From positions 27,475 through 91,474 of the forward strand of contig NZ_WMIF01000017.1 in NCBI RefSeq assembly GCF_009711185.1: a stretch of DNA of 64,000 bases. The letters are read 5' to 3'. The stretch is from Paracoccus limosus. GTDB lineage: Bacteria; Pseudomonadota; Alphaproteobacteria; Rhodobacterales; Rhodobacteraceae. Position 1 is the stretch's first letter; every line of letters starts with the position of its first letter. Position numbers and translations under genes: made by a program. Below, piece by piece: positions 25,479 to 35,027 of this stretch. The notes under the pieces were generated by a model that saw only the letters and a list, made by a program, of their open reading frames with translations, was not told the origin of the DNA and did not search any database.

Positions 25479-26290
25479 TGCTGGTTCCACATCCGGTAGA
25501 AATGATGCACCGGGCCAAAGCCCAGCCCCACCGCCAGATCGTCGGCGGCGGCGATGGCACCCTGCAGCCATCCATGGGCGGCGCGCACCGCCTCGGGCAC
25601 GGTTTCACCGCGCGCCAGGCCGGCGGCAATCGCGGCCGAAAGCGAACAGCCGGTGCCATGGGTGTTGCGGGTATCAAGGCGCGGCGCGGCCAGCCGCATC
25701 GGCTCGGGTCCGACCAGCAGGTCGATGCAGCTGTCGCCCTGACCGTGGCCGCCCTTCATCATCACATGCGCCGGTCCCAGCGCGCGCAAGGCCGCGCCCT
25801 GTTCCAGCATCTCGGCCTCGGTGCGGGCGGGCGGCTGCTCCAGAAGCCGGGCGGCCTCGGGCAGGTTCGGGGTCAGCACGGTCGCCAGCGGCAACAGCCG
25901 GTCGCGCAGCACCGCCACCGCCTCGTCGGGCAAAAGCGCATTGCCGGCCTTGGCGATCATCACCGGGTCCAGCACGATGGGCAGCGGCCGGTCGGCGAGC
26001 AGCGCCGCCAGCCGGTCGGCGGTGGTCGCGATCACCTCGGGGCCGCCCAGCATGCCGATCTTGATGGCGCGCACGTCCAGATCGCCCATGACCGCGTCGA
26101 TCTGCGCCACGATCATGGCGGGGCTGACCGGCTGGACTGCGGCCACGGTGCGGGTGTTCTGGGCGGTGATCGCAGTGATGACCGAGGCGCCATAGACGCC
26201 AAGTGCCGAAAAGCTTTTCAGGTCGGCCTGAATACCCGCGCCGCCGCCGCTGTCCGAGCCGGCGATGGTCAGGGCGATCGGATGGGACAT
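25475..26290 (-). CDS. thiD: Hydroxymethylpyrimidine/phosphomethylpyrimidine kinase
   Basis: Phosphorylates HMP and HMP-P; first gene of the thiamine operon. 271 residues from ATG 26290 with AAGGCGG upstream. AGSDSGGGAGIQADLKSF is the diagnostic N-terminal motif, VLDPVMIAKAGNALL and TRNTHGTGCSLSAAIAAGLA hold the phosphate and catalytic site. The TPP riboswitch lies about 80 bases upstream, so the whole operon should be shut off by thiamine pyrophosphate. Confidence 0.95.
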   Translation of the reverse strand: MSHPIALTIAGSDSGGGAGIQADLKSFSALGVYGASVITAITAQNTRTVAAVQPVSPAMIVAQIDAVMGDLDVRAIKIGMLGGPEVIATTADRLAALLADRPLPIVLDPVMIAKAGNALLPDEAVAVLRDRLLPLATVLTPNLPEAARLLEQPPARTEAEMLEQGAALRALGPAHVMMKGGHGQGDSCIDLLVGPEPMRLAAPRLDTRNTHGTGCSLSAAIAAGLARGETVPEAVRAAHGWLQGAIAAADDLAVGLGFGPVHHFYRMWNQQ

Positions 26291-26368
26291 GGCCCGCCTT
26301 TCTTGTCGGGGGGCGATGCCGGGGCGGGGATGTGCGTCCATGGGCCGGGTTGGCCATGACGCTCTACC

Positions 26369-26450
26369 CTTCCCTACGCCGGCATGACCCGGATCAGGTT
26401 CGATGGGTCGGTGCCCGGCACCTCTCAGCCCCGTTGCGGGACTCCCCAAG
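26369..26450 (-). promoter_or_regulatory. TPP riboswitch controlling the thiamine operon
   Basis: The minus strand carries the conserved THI-box pieces in order: GGGGAGTCCCGC, GGGGCTGAGAGG, GACCCATCGAACCTGATC and CGGGTCATGCCGGCGTAGGG. These match the aptamer that binds thiamine pyrophosphate. About 78 bases separate it from the thiD ATG; no strong T-run terminator is seen there, so translational control by hiding the ribosome site is the likelier mode. Confidence 0.96.
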
Positions 26451-26517
26451 TGTAGAAATATCGCGCTGAAGTTAGGCCCGGCGGCTGCTGCCCGCAAGGC
26501 CTATCCGCAATTTGGGC

Positions 26518-27513
26518 CTATCCGTAATAGCTGCGGAACCATTCGACGTAGCGGGCCACGCCCTCAGCCACCGGGGTCTGCGGCGCATAGCCGGTCAGGT
26601 GGCGCAGCAGCGTGGTGTCGGCCCATGTCGCGGGCACGTCGCCGGGCTGCATCGGCAACAGCTCGCGCCGGGCCTCGCGCCCGGTGGCGGCCTCGATGGC
26701 GGCGATGAAATCGCCCAGTTCGACCGGGGCGCCATTGCCGATGTTGACGACCCGATGCGGGGCGACGGGCGACAGGCTGTCCTCGGGGCTGGCGGGGGTG
26801 GTGCCGGGCACGGCGTCGATCAGCAGCCGGATCGCCCGCACCAGATCGGTGACATAGGTGAAATCACGCCGCATCCGGCCGTGGTTGAACACCTTGATCG
26901 GCTGCCCCTTCAGGATGGCATCGGTGAACAGATACAGCGCCATGTCGGGCCGGCCCCAGGGGCCATAGACGGTGAAAAAGCGGAACATCGTCACCGGCAG
27001 GCCGAAAAGATGCGCATAGCTGTGCGCCATCGCCTCGGTCGCTTTCTTCGAGGCGGCATAGAAGGACATCTGCTGATCGACCTTGTCGGTCTCGCGGTAG
27101 GGCATGTCGCGGTTGGCGCCATAGACCGAGCTGGTCGAGGCCAGCAGCAGATGGCGCGGCGGATGCGCGCGGGCGGCTTCGAGCAGCTCGAAGGTCCCGG
27201 CGATATTCGATTGCAGATAGACGCGCGGATGGTCGATGGAATGGCGCACCCCGGCCTGTGCGGCCAGATGCACCACCACATCGGGCCGGCTGCGGGCAAA
27301 GACATCGGACAAAAGACCCGGATCCTCGACCCGGCCCCGGATGGCGGTATAGCCGGGCAGGGCCAGCAGCCGCTCCTCGCGCGCGGCTTTCAGCGCCGGA
27401 TCGTAATAGGCGTCATGCGCATCCAGACCGATGACCTCGGCGCCCTCGGCCAGCAGCGTCCGGGCCAGATGATAGCCGATAAAGCCGGCCGCGCCTGTGA
27501 TCAGGGCGCGCAT
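26518..27513 (-). CDS. NAD-dependent epimerase, UDP-glucuronate 4-epimerase-like
   Basis: 331-residue short-chain epimerase. Rossmann loop GAAGFIGYHLARTL, catalytic STSSVYGANRD and YAASKKATE (Tyr-x-x-x-Lys), and HLAAQAGVRHSIDHPRVY, which is typical of UDP-glucuronate epimerases (LpsL/CapI). The neighbour makes UDP-glucuronate, so together they would supply UDP-galacturonate for polysaccharide or lipopolysaccharide. It overlaps the ugd stop by one base. Specificity is inferred from context. Confidence 0.87.
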   Translation of the reverse strand: MRALITGAAGFIGYHLARTLLAEGAEVIGLDAHDAYYDPALKAAREERLLALPGYTAIRGRVEDPGLLSDVFARSRPDVVVHLAAQAGVRHSIDHPRVYLQSNIAGTFELLEAARAHPPRHLLLASTSSVYGANRDMPYRETDKVDQQMSFYAASKKATEAMAHSYAHLFGLPVTMFRFFTVYGPWGRPDMALYLFTDAILKGQPIKVFNHGRMRRDFTYVTDLVRAIRLLIDAVPGTTPASPEDSLSPVAPHRVVNIGNGAPVELGDFIAAIEAATGREARRELLPMQPGDVPATWADTTLLRHLTGYAPQTPVAEGVARYVEWFRSYYG

Positions 27514-28679
27514 CAGTCGACCCCGAACAGGTCGCGGGAATAGATCTTGTCGGCCACATCGGCCAGTTCCGGCGTCTGACGGTTGGTGATGATCAGGTCC
27601 GAGCGGCGCTTGAATTCATCCAGATCGCGCACGACCTCGCTGTTGAAGAAATCGTCCTGTTTCAGAACGGGTTCATAAACGATGCAGGGAATGCCCTTGG
27701 CCTTGATCCGCTTCATGATGCCCTGGATCGAGCTGTCGCGGAAATTGTCCGAGCCTGCCTTCATCACCAGCCGGTAAACGCCGACCATGCGCGGGCGTTT
27801 GGCGATGATCTGATCGGCGATGTAATCCTTGCGGGTGCGGTTCGATTCGACCACCGCCGCGATCAGGTTCTGCGGCACCTGATCGTAGTTGGCCAGCAAT
27901 TGCTTGGTGTCCTTGGGCAGGCAATAGCCGCCATAGCCAAAGCTGGGGTTGTTGTAATGGTCACCGATGCGCGGATCCAGACCGACGCCCTCGATGATCT
28001 CGCGGGTGTTCAGGTCGCGCGACAGGGCATAGCTGTCGAGTTCGTTGAAATAGGCCACGCGCAGCGCAAGATAGGTGTTCGAGAACAGCTTGATCGCCTC
28101 GGCCTCGGTCGTGCCGGTGTAAAGCACCGGCATGTCCTTGCGGATCGCGCCCTCGACCAGCAGGGCGGCCAGCTCATGTGCGGCGGGGCCGTGATCGCCG
28201 ACCACGATGCGCGAAGGGTAAAGGTTGTCGTAAAGCGCCCGGCCCTCGCGCAGGAATTCGGGCGAGAACAGGATGCGATCATAGCCGAACTCCGCCCGCA
28301 TCCGGTCGATGAAGCCGACGGGCACGGTGGATTTCACGACGATGGTGGCGTCGGGCGCGTGTTCCCGGCTGAGCGCGATGACGCTTTCGACGCTGGAAGT
28401 ATCGAAGCGGTTCGAGCGCGTGTCATAGCTGGTGGGCGTCGCGATGATCACGAAGTGCGCGCCGGCCAGCGCCTGCGCCGGATCGGTGGTGGCCGACAGG
28501 TCCAGCGTTTCTTCGGACAGCCAGCGGGTGATCTCGGCATCCTCGATCGGCGAGCGGCGGTCGTTGACCTGCGCGACGCGCGCGGCATTCACGTCCAGCG
28601 CGACAACGCTTTGATGCTGGGACAACAGCACCGCCATCGACATCCCGACATAGCCCAGACCGGCAACGGCTATCTTCAT
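27513..28679 (-). CDS. ugd: UDP-glucose 6-dehydrogenase
   Basis: Oxidises UDP-glucose to UDP-glucuronate. 388 residues, the E. coli Ugd length, starting [20 protein letters not shown] with the NAD loop GLGYVG; the catalytic cysteine is in [14 protein letters not shown], and STVPVGF and FSPEFLREG are the expected substrate motifs. ATG 28688, three codons upstream, is also possible. Pairs with the epimerase gene. Confidence 0.9.
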   Translation of the reverse strand: MKIAVAGLGYVGMSMAVLLSQHQSVVALDVNAARVAQVNDRRSPIEDAEITRWLSEETLDLSATTDPAQALAGAHFVIIATPTSYDTRSNRFDTSSVESVIALSREHAPDATIVVKSTVPVGFIDRMRAEFGYDRILFSPEFLREGRALYDNLYPSRIVVGDHGPAAHELAALLVEGAIRKDMPVLYTGTTEAEAIKLFSNTYLALRVAYFNELDSYALSRDLNTREIIEGVGLDPRIGDHYNNPSFGYGGYCLPKDTKQLLANYDQVPQNLIAAVVESNRTRKDYIADQIIAKRPRMVGVYRLVMKAGSDNFRDSSIQGIMKRIKAKGIPCIVYEPVLKQDDFFNSEVVRDLDEFKRRSDLIITNRQTPELADVADKIYSRDLFGVD

Positions 28680-28791
28680 TTGCGGCATCCGCCTGTTGTT
28701 TCGGCGATTCATAGCATGACCGGCCACGGGCATTCCATAGCCCTGCATAAGTGCCCCTATGGCCCGGCGGGTTCAGGTCGGGGCTTGAAGA

Positions 28792-28801
28792 TGGTATACC
28801 A
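28792..28801. promoter_or_regulatory. Probable GntR-type operator upstream of the ketoglutarate semialdehyde dehydrogenase
   Basis: TGGTATACCA is a perfect 10-base palindrome in the ugd / dehydrogenase divergent gap (28680-28934). It equals the core recognised by GntR/FadR-subfamily regulators of hexuronate genes such as UxuR. A looser relative, GCGTATACAT, lies at 33777-33786 upstream of the sugar ABC operon. The regulator is not encoded in the window. Confidence 0.55.
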
Positions 28802-28934
28802 AAATGGCAAAGAGAGGCCGATGCAGCACGGGAAGATGACGCATGTGCCGGTGTCCTGGCGGTTCGCGCCTTGTCGGGCGGCCGGCTGTCGCATGGCTCC
28901 CTTTACCTCTTATCCTCATGAAAGGCGGTCTGAG

Positions 28935-30452
28935 ATGCCCTTTACCCCCCATGGCCGACACCTGATCGCGGGCGCCTGGATCGGCAGCGCGGCACAGTTC
29001 GACAGCAGCCCGGCGCATGGCCCGGCCCATCGCTTCAGCATCGGCACGCCCGAGCTGGTCGCCCAGGCCTGCGAGGCCGCCGAAGCGGCCTTCTGGTCCT
29101 ATGGCTATTCCACACGCGAGACCCGCGCCGCCTTTCTTGACGCCATTGCCGACGAGATCGAGGCCCGCGCCGAGGCGATCACCTCCATTGGCACGCAGGA
29201 AACCGGCCTGCCCGAGGCGCGCCTGAACGGCGAGCGCGGCCGCACCACCGGCCAGCTGCGCCTGTTCGCGGCGCATATCCGCAAGGGTGATTACCTCGAC
29301 CGCCGCCATGATCCGGCGCTGCCCGACCGCCAGCCGCTGCCGCGCCCCGACATCCGCCTGCTGGAACGGCCCATCGGCCCGGTGGCGGTGTTCGGCGCCT
29401 CGAACTTTCCGCTGGCCTTCTCGACCGCGGGGGGTGACACCGCCGCCGCGCTGGCTGCGGGCTGCCCGGTGGTGGTCAAGGGCCATTCCGCCCATCCCGG
29501 CACCGGTGAGATCGTGGCCGAGGCGATCTTTGCCGCGATCCAGTCCACGGGCGTGCATCCGGGGGTATTCTCGCTGATCCAGGGCGGCAACCGGCAGGTG
29601 GGCGAGGCACTGGTGACGCATCCGCTGATCAAGGCGGTGGGCTTTACCGGATCGCTTGCCGGGGGCAGGGCGCTGTTCGATCTTTGCGCCGCGCGCCCCG
29701 AACCGATCCCGTTCTTTGGCGAACTGGGCTCGGTCAACCCGATGTTCCTGCTGGAAAACGCGCTGGCCAACCGTGCCGAAAGCCTCGGCACCGGCTGGGC
29801 CGGCAGCCTGACCATGGGCGCAGGCCAGTTCTGCACCAATCCCGGCATTGCCGTGGTGATCGACGGGGCGGATGCTGACAGCTTTACCCGCTCGGCCGCC
29901 GCCGCGCTGGAACAGGTCGGTCCGCAGATCCTGCTGACCGACGGCATCGCCAAGGCTTACCGCGACGGTCAGGCGCGCTTTGACGGCCGCAACGCCGTCA
30001 AGCCGGTCCTGCACAATGACAGCGAGGGCCGCAGCGCCCGCCCCAATCTCTATGAGACCACGGCCGAGGCCTATCTGCAGGATCATGCGCTTGGCGAAGA
30101 GGTCTTTGGCCCGCTGGGGCTGATCGTGCGGGTGCGCGACATGGCGCAGATGGCGGATCTGGCGCGCGGCTTTGAAGGCCAGCTGACGGCGACGCTGCAC
30201 ATGGATGCAGCCGACCTGCCGGCGGCGCAAGAACTGCTGCCGGTGCTGGAGCGCAAGGCGGGCCGGGTGCTGGTGAACGGCTTCCCCACAGGGGTCGAGG
30301 TCTGCGACGCCATGGTCCATGGCGGCCCCTACCCGGCCAGCACCAATTTCGGCGCCACTTCGGTCGGCACGCTTGCCATCCGTCGCTTCCTGCGGCCGGT
30401 CAGCTACCAGAACTTTCCCGAGGCGCTGCTGCCCGAGGATCTGCGCGGCTGA
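28935..30452 (+). CDS. Alpha-ketoglutarate semialdehyde (2,5-dioxopentanoate) dehydrogenase
   Basis: Oxidises 2,5-dioxopentanoate to 2-oxoglutarate at the end of non-phosphorylative pentose or sugar-acid pathways. 505 residues, matching this ALDH class, beginning MPFTPHGRHLIAGAWIGS. Catalytic cysteine in GAGQFCTNPG, general-base Glu in PFFGELGSVNP, cofactor region FGASNFPLAFSTAGGDTAAA, all characteristic. Start has GAAAGGCGG upstream. It appears to be a single-gene unit behind a possible GntR operator and ends at a hairpin terminator. Confidence 0.9.
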   Translation: MPFTPHGRHLIAGAWIGSAAQFDSSPAHGPAHRFSIGTPELVAQACEAAEAAFWSYGYSTRETRAAFLDAIADEIEARAEAITSIGTQETGLPEARLNGERGRTTGQLRLFAAHIRKGDYLDRRHDPALPDRQPLPRPDIRLLERPIGPVAVFGASNFPLAFSTAGGDTAAALAAGCPVVVKGHSAHPGTGEIVAEAIFAAIQSTGVHPGVFSLIQGGNRQVGEALVTHPLIKAVGFTGSLAGGRALFDLCAARPEPIPFFGELGSVNPMFLLENALANRAESLGTGWAGSLTMGAGQFCTNPGIAVVIDGADADSFTRSAAAALEQVGPQILLTDGIAKAYRDGQARFDGRNAVKPVLHNDSEGRSARPNLYETTAEAYLQDHALGEEVFGPLGLIVRVRDMAQMADLARGFEGQLTATLHMDAADLPAAQELLPVLERKAGRVLVNGFPTGVEVCDAMVHGGPYPASTNFGATSVGTLAIRRFLRPVSYQNFPEALLPEDLRG

Positions 30453-30474
30453 GCCAAGGCCAGCCCATGAACGG

Positions 30475-30502
30475 AAAATGGCCCGCCAATCTGGCGGGCC
30501 AT
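30475..30502. terminator. Shared terminator between convergent dehydrogenase and peroxiredoxin genes
   Basis: ATGGCCCGCCA (30478-30488) pairs perfectly with TGGCGGGCCAT (30492-30502). On the minus strand it is followed by TTTT, so it should end the peroxiredoxin transcript; on the plus strand the run is weaker. Confidence 0.8.
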
Positions 30503-30521
30503 CTGCATTCCGGCCTGAGGC

Positions 30522-31178
30522 TTATGCCGGATCCTTGGCAAAGCGCAGATAGGGCAGCTTCTTGTCCAGCGCGCCGTATTTCGCCTCGGCCGCTGCGTCG
30601 TCCAGCGCCAGCGCCACGATCACGTCCTGACCGGGAACCCAGTTCGCCGGGGTGGCCAGCGGCACGCCGTCGGTCTTGCGCACCGCATCCAGCGCGCGCA
30701 GGATCTCGGCAAAGTTGCGGCCCACCGACATCGGATAGGTCATGGTCAGCCGCACCTTCTTGTCCGGCCCGATGATGAAGACGGTGCGCACGGTCGCCGA
30801 ATGGGCAGGCGTGCGGCCTTCGGTCGGCAGATAGTATTCGGCCGGCAGCATGTCATAGGCCTTGGCCACGGTCAGATCGCGGTCGTCGATGATGGCGAAA
30901 TCCGCCGGAACACCCGCGACTTTTTCGATGTCGTGTTTCCATTTGCCGTGATCCTCGACCGAATCGACCGAGACGCCGATCACCTTGGTGCCGCGCTTTT
31001 CGAACTCGGGGATCAGTTGCGCCACGGCGCCGAATTCGGTGGTGCAGACCGGGGTGAAATCGCGCGGATGCGAAAACACGATGGCATATTTGCCGTCCAG
31101 CCAATCGTGGAAATGGATGGTGCCCTCGGTCGATTCGGCGGTGAAATCCGGGGCAATGTCGTTGATGCGCAGAGACAT
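30522..31178 (-). CDS. 1-Cys peroxiredoxin (Prx6 type)
   Basis: Reduces hydrogen peroxide and alkyl hydroperoxides in the cytoplasm. 218 residues, the Prx6 length, from ATG 31178 with AAAGGA upstream. The peroxidatic cysteine is in FSHPRDFTPVCTTEFG; no resolving cysteine is seen elsewhere in the chain, consistent with the 1-Cys class. The C-terminal extension (PNWVPG-like PANWVPGQDVIV) is also typical. Isolated on the minus strand between two aldehyde dehydrogenases. Confidence 0.93.
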   Translation of the reverse strand: MSLRINDIAPDFTAESTEGTIHFHDWLDGKYAIVFSHPRDFTPVCTTEFGAVAQLIPEFEKRGTKVIGVSVDSVEDHGKWKHDIEKVAGVPADFAIIDDRDLTVAKAYDMLPAEYYLPTEGRTPAHSATVRTVFIIGPDKKVRLTMTYPMSVGRNFAEILRALDAVRKTDGVPLATPANWVPGQDVIVALALDDAAAEAKYGALDKKLPYLRFAKDPA

Positions 31179-31329
31179 GGATCGTCCTTTCGGTGGTTCG
31201 CTGCGCAAGAGCATAAGCATTGCCGCGCCAGATGCCAACACGACCTGTTAGGTCGTGTAAACTGCACCGCCCTTGCACCAACGCCGGGCCGGTGCCACGG
31301 TGCGGGCCATCATGCGAAAGGAGCCGCTC

Positions 31330-32781
31330 ATGAGCGATCTGGCAGACAAGCGGAAATTCTATATCGACGGCGCCTGGGTCGCGCCCGCCCGTCCCCGGGA
31401 TCTGGAGGTGATCGACCCATCGACCGAGGAAGCCATCGCGGTGATCTCGCTGGGCGATCAGGCCGACACCGACCGCGCCGTGGCCGCCGCCAAAGCCGCC
31501 TATCCGGCATGGTCGGCCACGCCCGCTGCCGAACGGCTGGCCCATGTCGAAAAGATTCTGGAAATCTACAAGCGTCGCCAAGAGGACATGGGCGCCGCCA
31601 TCGAATACGAGATGGGCGCGCCCCATGACATGGCGATCAAGGATCAGGCCGGCTGTGGCGTCAGCCATATCCAGACCTTCATCGACAGTTTCCGCGATTT
31701 CAAATTCATCCGCCCGCTGCATCCCGACACGCCCACCAGCATGGTGTCATGGGAGCCGATCGGCGTGGTCGGGCTGATCACGCCCTGGAACTGGCCGATG
31801 AATCAGGTCACGCTGAAGGTGATCCCGGCGATTCTGGCCGGCAATACCGTGGTGCTGAAACCCAGCGAGATCGCGCCACTGTCCTCGGTGCTGTTTGCCG
31901 AGATCGTGGACGAGGCCGGCCTGCCCAAGGGCGTGTTCAACATGGTGAACGGCGACGGCATCGGCGTCGGCACCCAGCTTTCGACCCATCCCGATGTCGA
32001 GATGATCAGCTTTACCGGCTCGACCCGCGCCGGCATCGCCATCACCAAGGCCGCTGCCGACACGCTCAAGAAGGTGGCGCTGGAACTGGGTGGCAAGGGT
32101 GCGAACCTGATCTTTGCCGATGCCGATGAAAAGGCGGTCGAGCGCGGCGTGCGGCATTGTTTCTACAACAGCGGCCAGTCCTGCAATGCGCCGACCCGGA
32201 TGCTGGTCGAACGTGCGTTCTATGAAACTGCGGTGGAACAGGCGCGCAAGGTCGCCGAACAGACGCAGGTTGCCAGCGCTCACCAGCCGGGCGCCCATAT
32301 CGGTCCGGTGGTTTCCAAGCTGCAATGGGACAAGATCCAGGACCTGATCCAGAAGGGCATCGACGAGGGCGCGCGGCTGGTTTCCGGCGGTCCCGGCCTG
32401 CCCGAAGGCGTCAATCGCGGCTATTTCGTGCGGCCCACGGTCTTTGCCGACGTGAACAACGACATGACCATCGCCCGGCAGGAAATCTTTGGCCCGGTGC
32501 TGTCGATTATCCCCTTCGACACCGAGGACGAGGCCGTGGCCATCGCCAATGACACGCCCTATGGCCTGACGAACTATGCCCAGACCCAGGACGGTGTGCG
32601 CCGCAACCGGCTGGCCCGGCGTCTGGTCGCCGGCATGGTCGAGACGAACGGCCAGTCGCGCGGCCGTGGCTCGGCCTTTGGCGGCGTCAAGGCCTCGGGG
32701 CGGGCGCGCGAAGGCGGCGTCTGGGGGCTTGAGGAATTCATGGACAGCAAGCAGATCAGCGGCTGGGATCCCGAAGCCTGA
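31330..32781 (+). CDS. NAD(P)-dependent aldehyde dehydrogenase
   Basis: 483-residue ALDH-superfamily enzyme. Cofactor and catalytic motifs are intact: ITPWNWPMNQV, GSTRAGIAITKAA, the Glu in ELGGKGANLIF and the Cys in NSGQSCNAPTR. Not the same class as the 28.9-kb enzyme: it has ordinary LITPWNWP chemistry and a different N-terminus. Substrate is unknown. ATG 31330 has AAAGGAGCCGC upstream, and a terminator follows, so it is probably monocistronic. Confidence 0.88.
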   Translation: MSDLADKRKFYIDGAWVAPARPRDLEVIDPSTEEAIAVISLGDQADTDRAVAAAKAAYPAWSATPAAERLAHVEKILEIYKRRQEDMGAAIEYEMGAPHDMAIKDQAGCGVSHIQTFIDSFRDFKFIRPLHPDTPTSMVSWEPIGVVGLITPWNWPMNQVTLKVIPAILAGNTVVLKPSEIAPLSSVLFAEIVDEAGLPKGVFNMVNGDGIGVGTQLSTHPDVEMISFTGSTRAGIAITKAAADTLKKVALELGGKGANLIFADADEKAVERGVRHCFYNSGQSCNAPTRMLVERAFYETAVEQARKVAEQTQVASAHQPGAHIGPVVSKLQWDKIQDLIQKGIDEGARLVSGGPGLPEGVNRGYFVRPTVFADVNNDMTIARQEIFGPVLSIIPFDTEDEAVAIANDTPYGLTNYAQTQDGVRRNRLARRLVAGMVETNGQSRGRGSAFGGVKASGRAREGGVWGLEEFMDSKQISGWDPEA

Positions 32782-32800
32782 TCCCGTCCTGAATGGACAA

Positions 32801-32829
32801 GGGGCCGCCGCATCGCCGGCGGCCCTTTT
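32801..32829 (+). terminator. Intrinsic terminator after aldehyde dehydrogenase
   Basis: GGGCCGCCG and CGGCGGCCC form a stem around CATCGC and are followed by TTTTC. It lies between the aldehyde dehydrogenase stop and kdgK. Confidence 0.85.
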
Positions 32830-32882
32830 CATTTCGGCCGTTGCCGCTAACGTGCGCATCGACACGCAAGGGGGGGAATGCG

Positions 32883-33773
32883 ATGCGGGTGGTTTCGGTT
32901 GGCGAATGCATGGTCGAGCTGTCGGGGGCGGGCCCGGGGCTGTGGCGTCAGGCCTTTGCCGGCGACACGTTCAACACGGCGTGGTATCTGCGCGCGCTGC
33001 TGCCGCAAACGGCCCGCGTCGATTACCTCAGCTGCGTCGGGCAGGACCAGATTTCGCGCAAGATGCTGGATTTCATCGGCGAGGCAGGAATTGGCACCGG
33101 CTGTATCACCCGCCATCCGACCCGCGCGCCGGGGCTTTACATGATCGACCTCAAGGACGGCGAGCGCAGTTTTACCTATTGGCGCGACAGTTCCGCCGCC
33201 CGCTGTCTGGCCGATGACGAGGATCATCTGGCGCGCAGCTTTCTGGGGGCGGATCTGATCTATTTCTCGGGGATCACGCTGGCGATCCTGTCGCCCGACC
33301 GGCGCCGGGCCCTGCTGGCGGCGCTGGCGGCGGCGGATGCGAAAGTGGCCTTTGACAGCAACATGCGGCTGCGGCTGTGGAAGGACGCGGGCGAGATGCG
33401 CGAATGGATCATGCGTGGCGCGGCGGTGGCTGACATCGCCCTGCCCAGCTTCGACGAGGAAACCGCGACCTTTGGCGACAGCGATCCGCAGGCCACCGCG
33501 CGGCGCTACCGCGAGGCCGGCGTCACCGAAGTGCTGGTCAAGAACGGCGGCGGCCCGATGCTGGGCATCGACGGCGACGCGGTGCAGGACTTTCCCCCCG
33601 GCGCGCGGCTGGAGCCGGTCGATACCACCGGCGCGGGCGACAGTTTCAACGGCGGCTATCTTGCCGCTCGCCTACAGGGTGCCGACATGGCCGAGGCCGT
33701 GGCGCGCGGCCATGCCACCGCCGCGCGGGTCATCATGCATCCCGGCGCGCTGGTTCCGCATGAGATGCTGTAA
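32883..33773 (+). CDS. kdgK: 2-dehydro-3-deoxygluconokinase (KDG kinase), PfkB family
   Basis: Phosphorylates KDG, the entry to the lower Entner-Doudoroff pathway. 296 residues from ATG 32883. PfkB signatures: GDTFNTAWYL near the N-terminus and DTTGAGDSFNGGYLAARL with the catalytic Asp near the C-terminus; SRKMLDFIGEAGI and FDSNMRLRLW fit KDG kinases. A general sugar kinase of this family cannot be excluded. The sugar ABC operon follows. Confidence 0.87.
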   Translation: MRVVSVGECMVELSGAGPGLWRQAFAGDTFNTAWYLRALLPQTARVDYLSCVGQDQISRKMLDFIGEAGIGTGCITRHPTRAPGLYMIDLKDGERSFTYWRDSSAARCLADDEDHLARSFLGADLIYFSGITLAILSPDRRRALLAALAAADAKVAFDSNMRLRLWKDAGEMREWIMRGAAVADIALPSFDEETATFGDSDPQATARRYREAGVTEVLVKNGGGPMLGIDGDAVQDFPPGARLEPVDTTGAGDSFNGGYLAARLQGADMAEAVARGHATAARVIMHPGALVPHEML

Positions 33774-33901
33774 ACAGCGTATACATTAGGGTTTCCGCGA
33801 CCCGCTATCGCCATACGTGCAATTTCCCGACAAACTGCTTGATTCAAGATTGGCTTCCTGCCAGCCTGCCAACAATGGATACCTTTGGGAGGAGGGAACA
33901 C

Positions 33902-34948
<1,047 letters not shown>

Positions 34949-35027
34949 CCAGCGGCTCCGCCGGGGAGGGCGGGGCCGTAACGCTGGCCGGACAACGGCC
35001 GCTTTGCACTTTGGGAGGAGTGTAGCC

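Noticed and set aside
28773..30320. 515-codon minus-strand frame opposite the ketoglutarate semialdehyde dehydrogenase
   Set aside because: The plus-strand dehydrogenase has all catalytic motifs; the antisense frame has none.
33850..33872. TTGGC/GCCAA inverted half-sites upstream of the sugar ABC operon
   Set aside because: Only five bases per arm with a 13-base spacer; too weak to separate from chance in this base composition.
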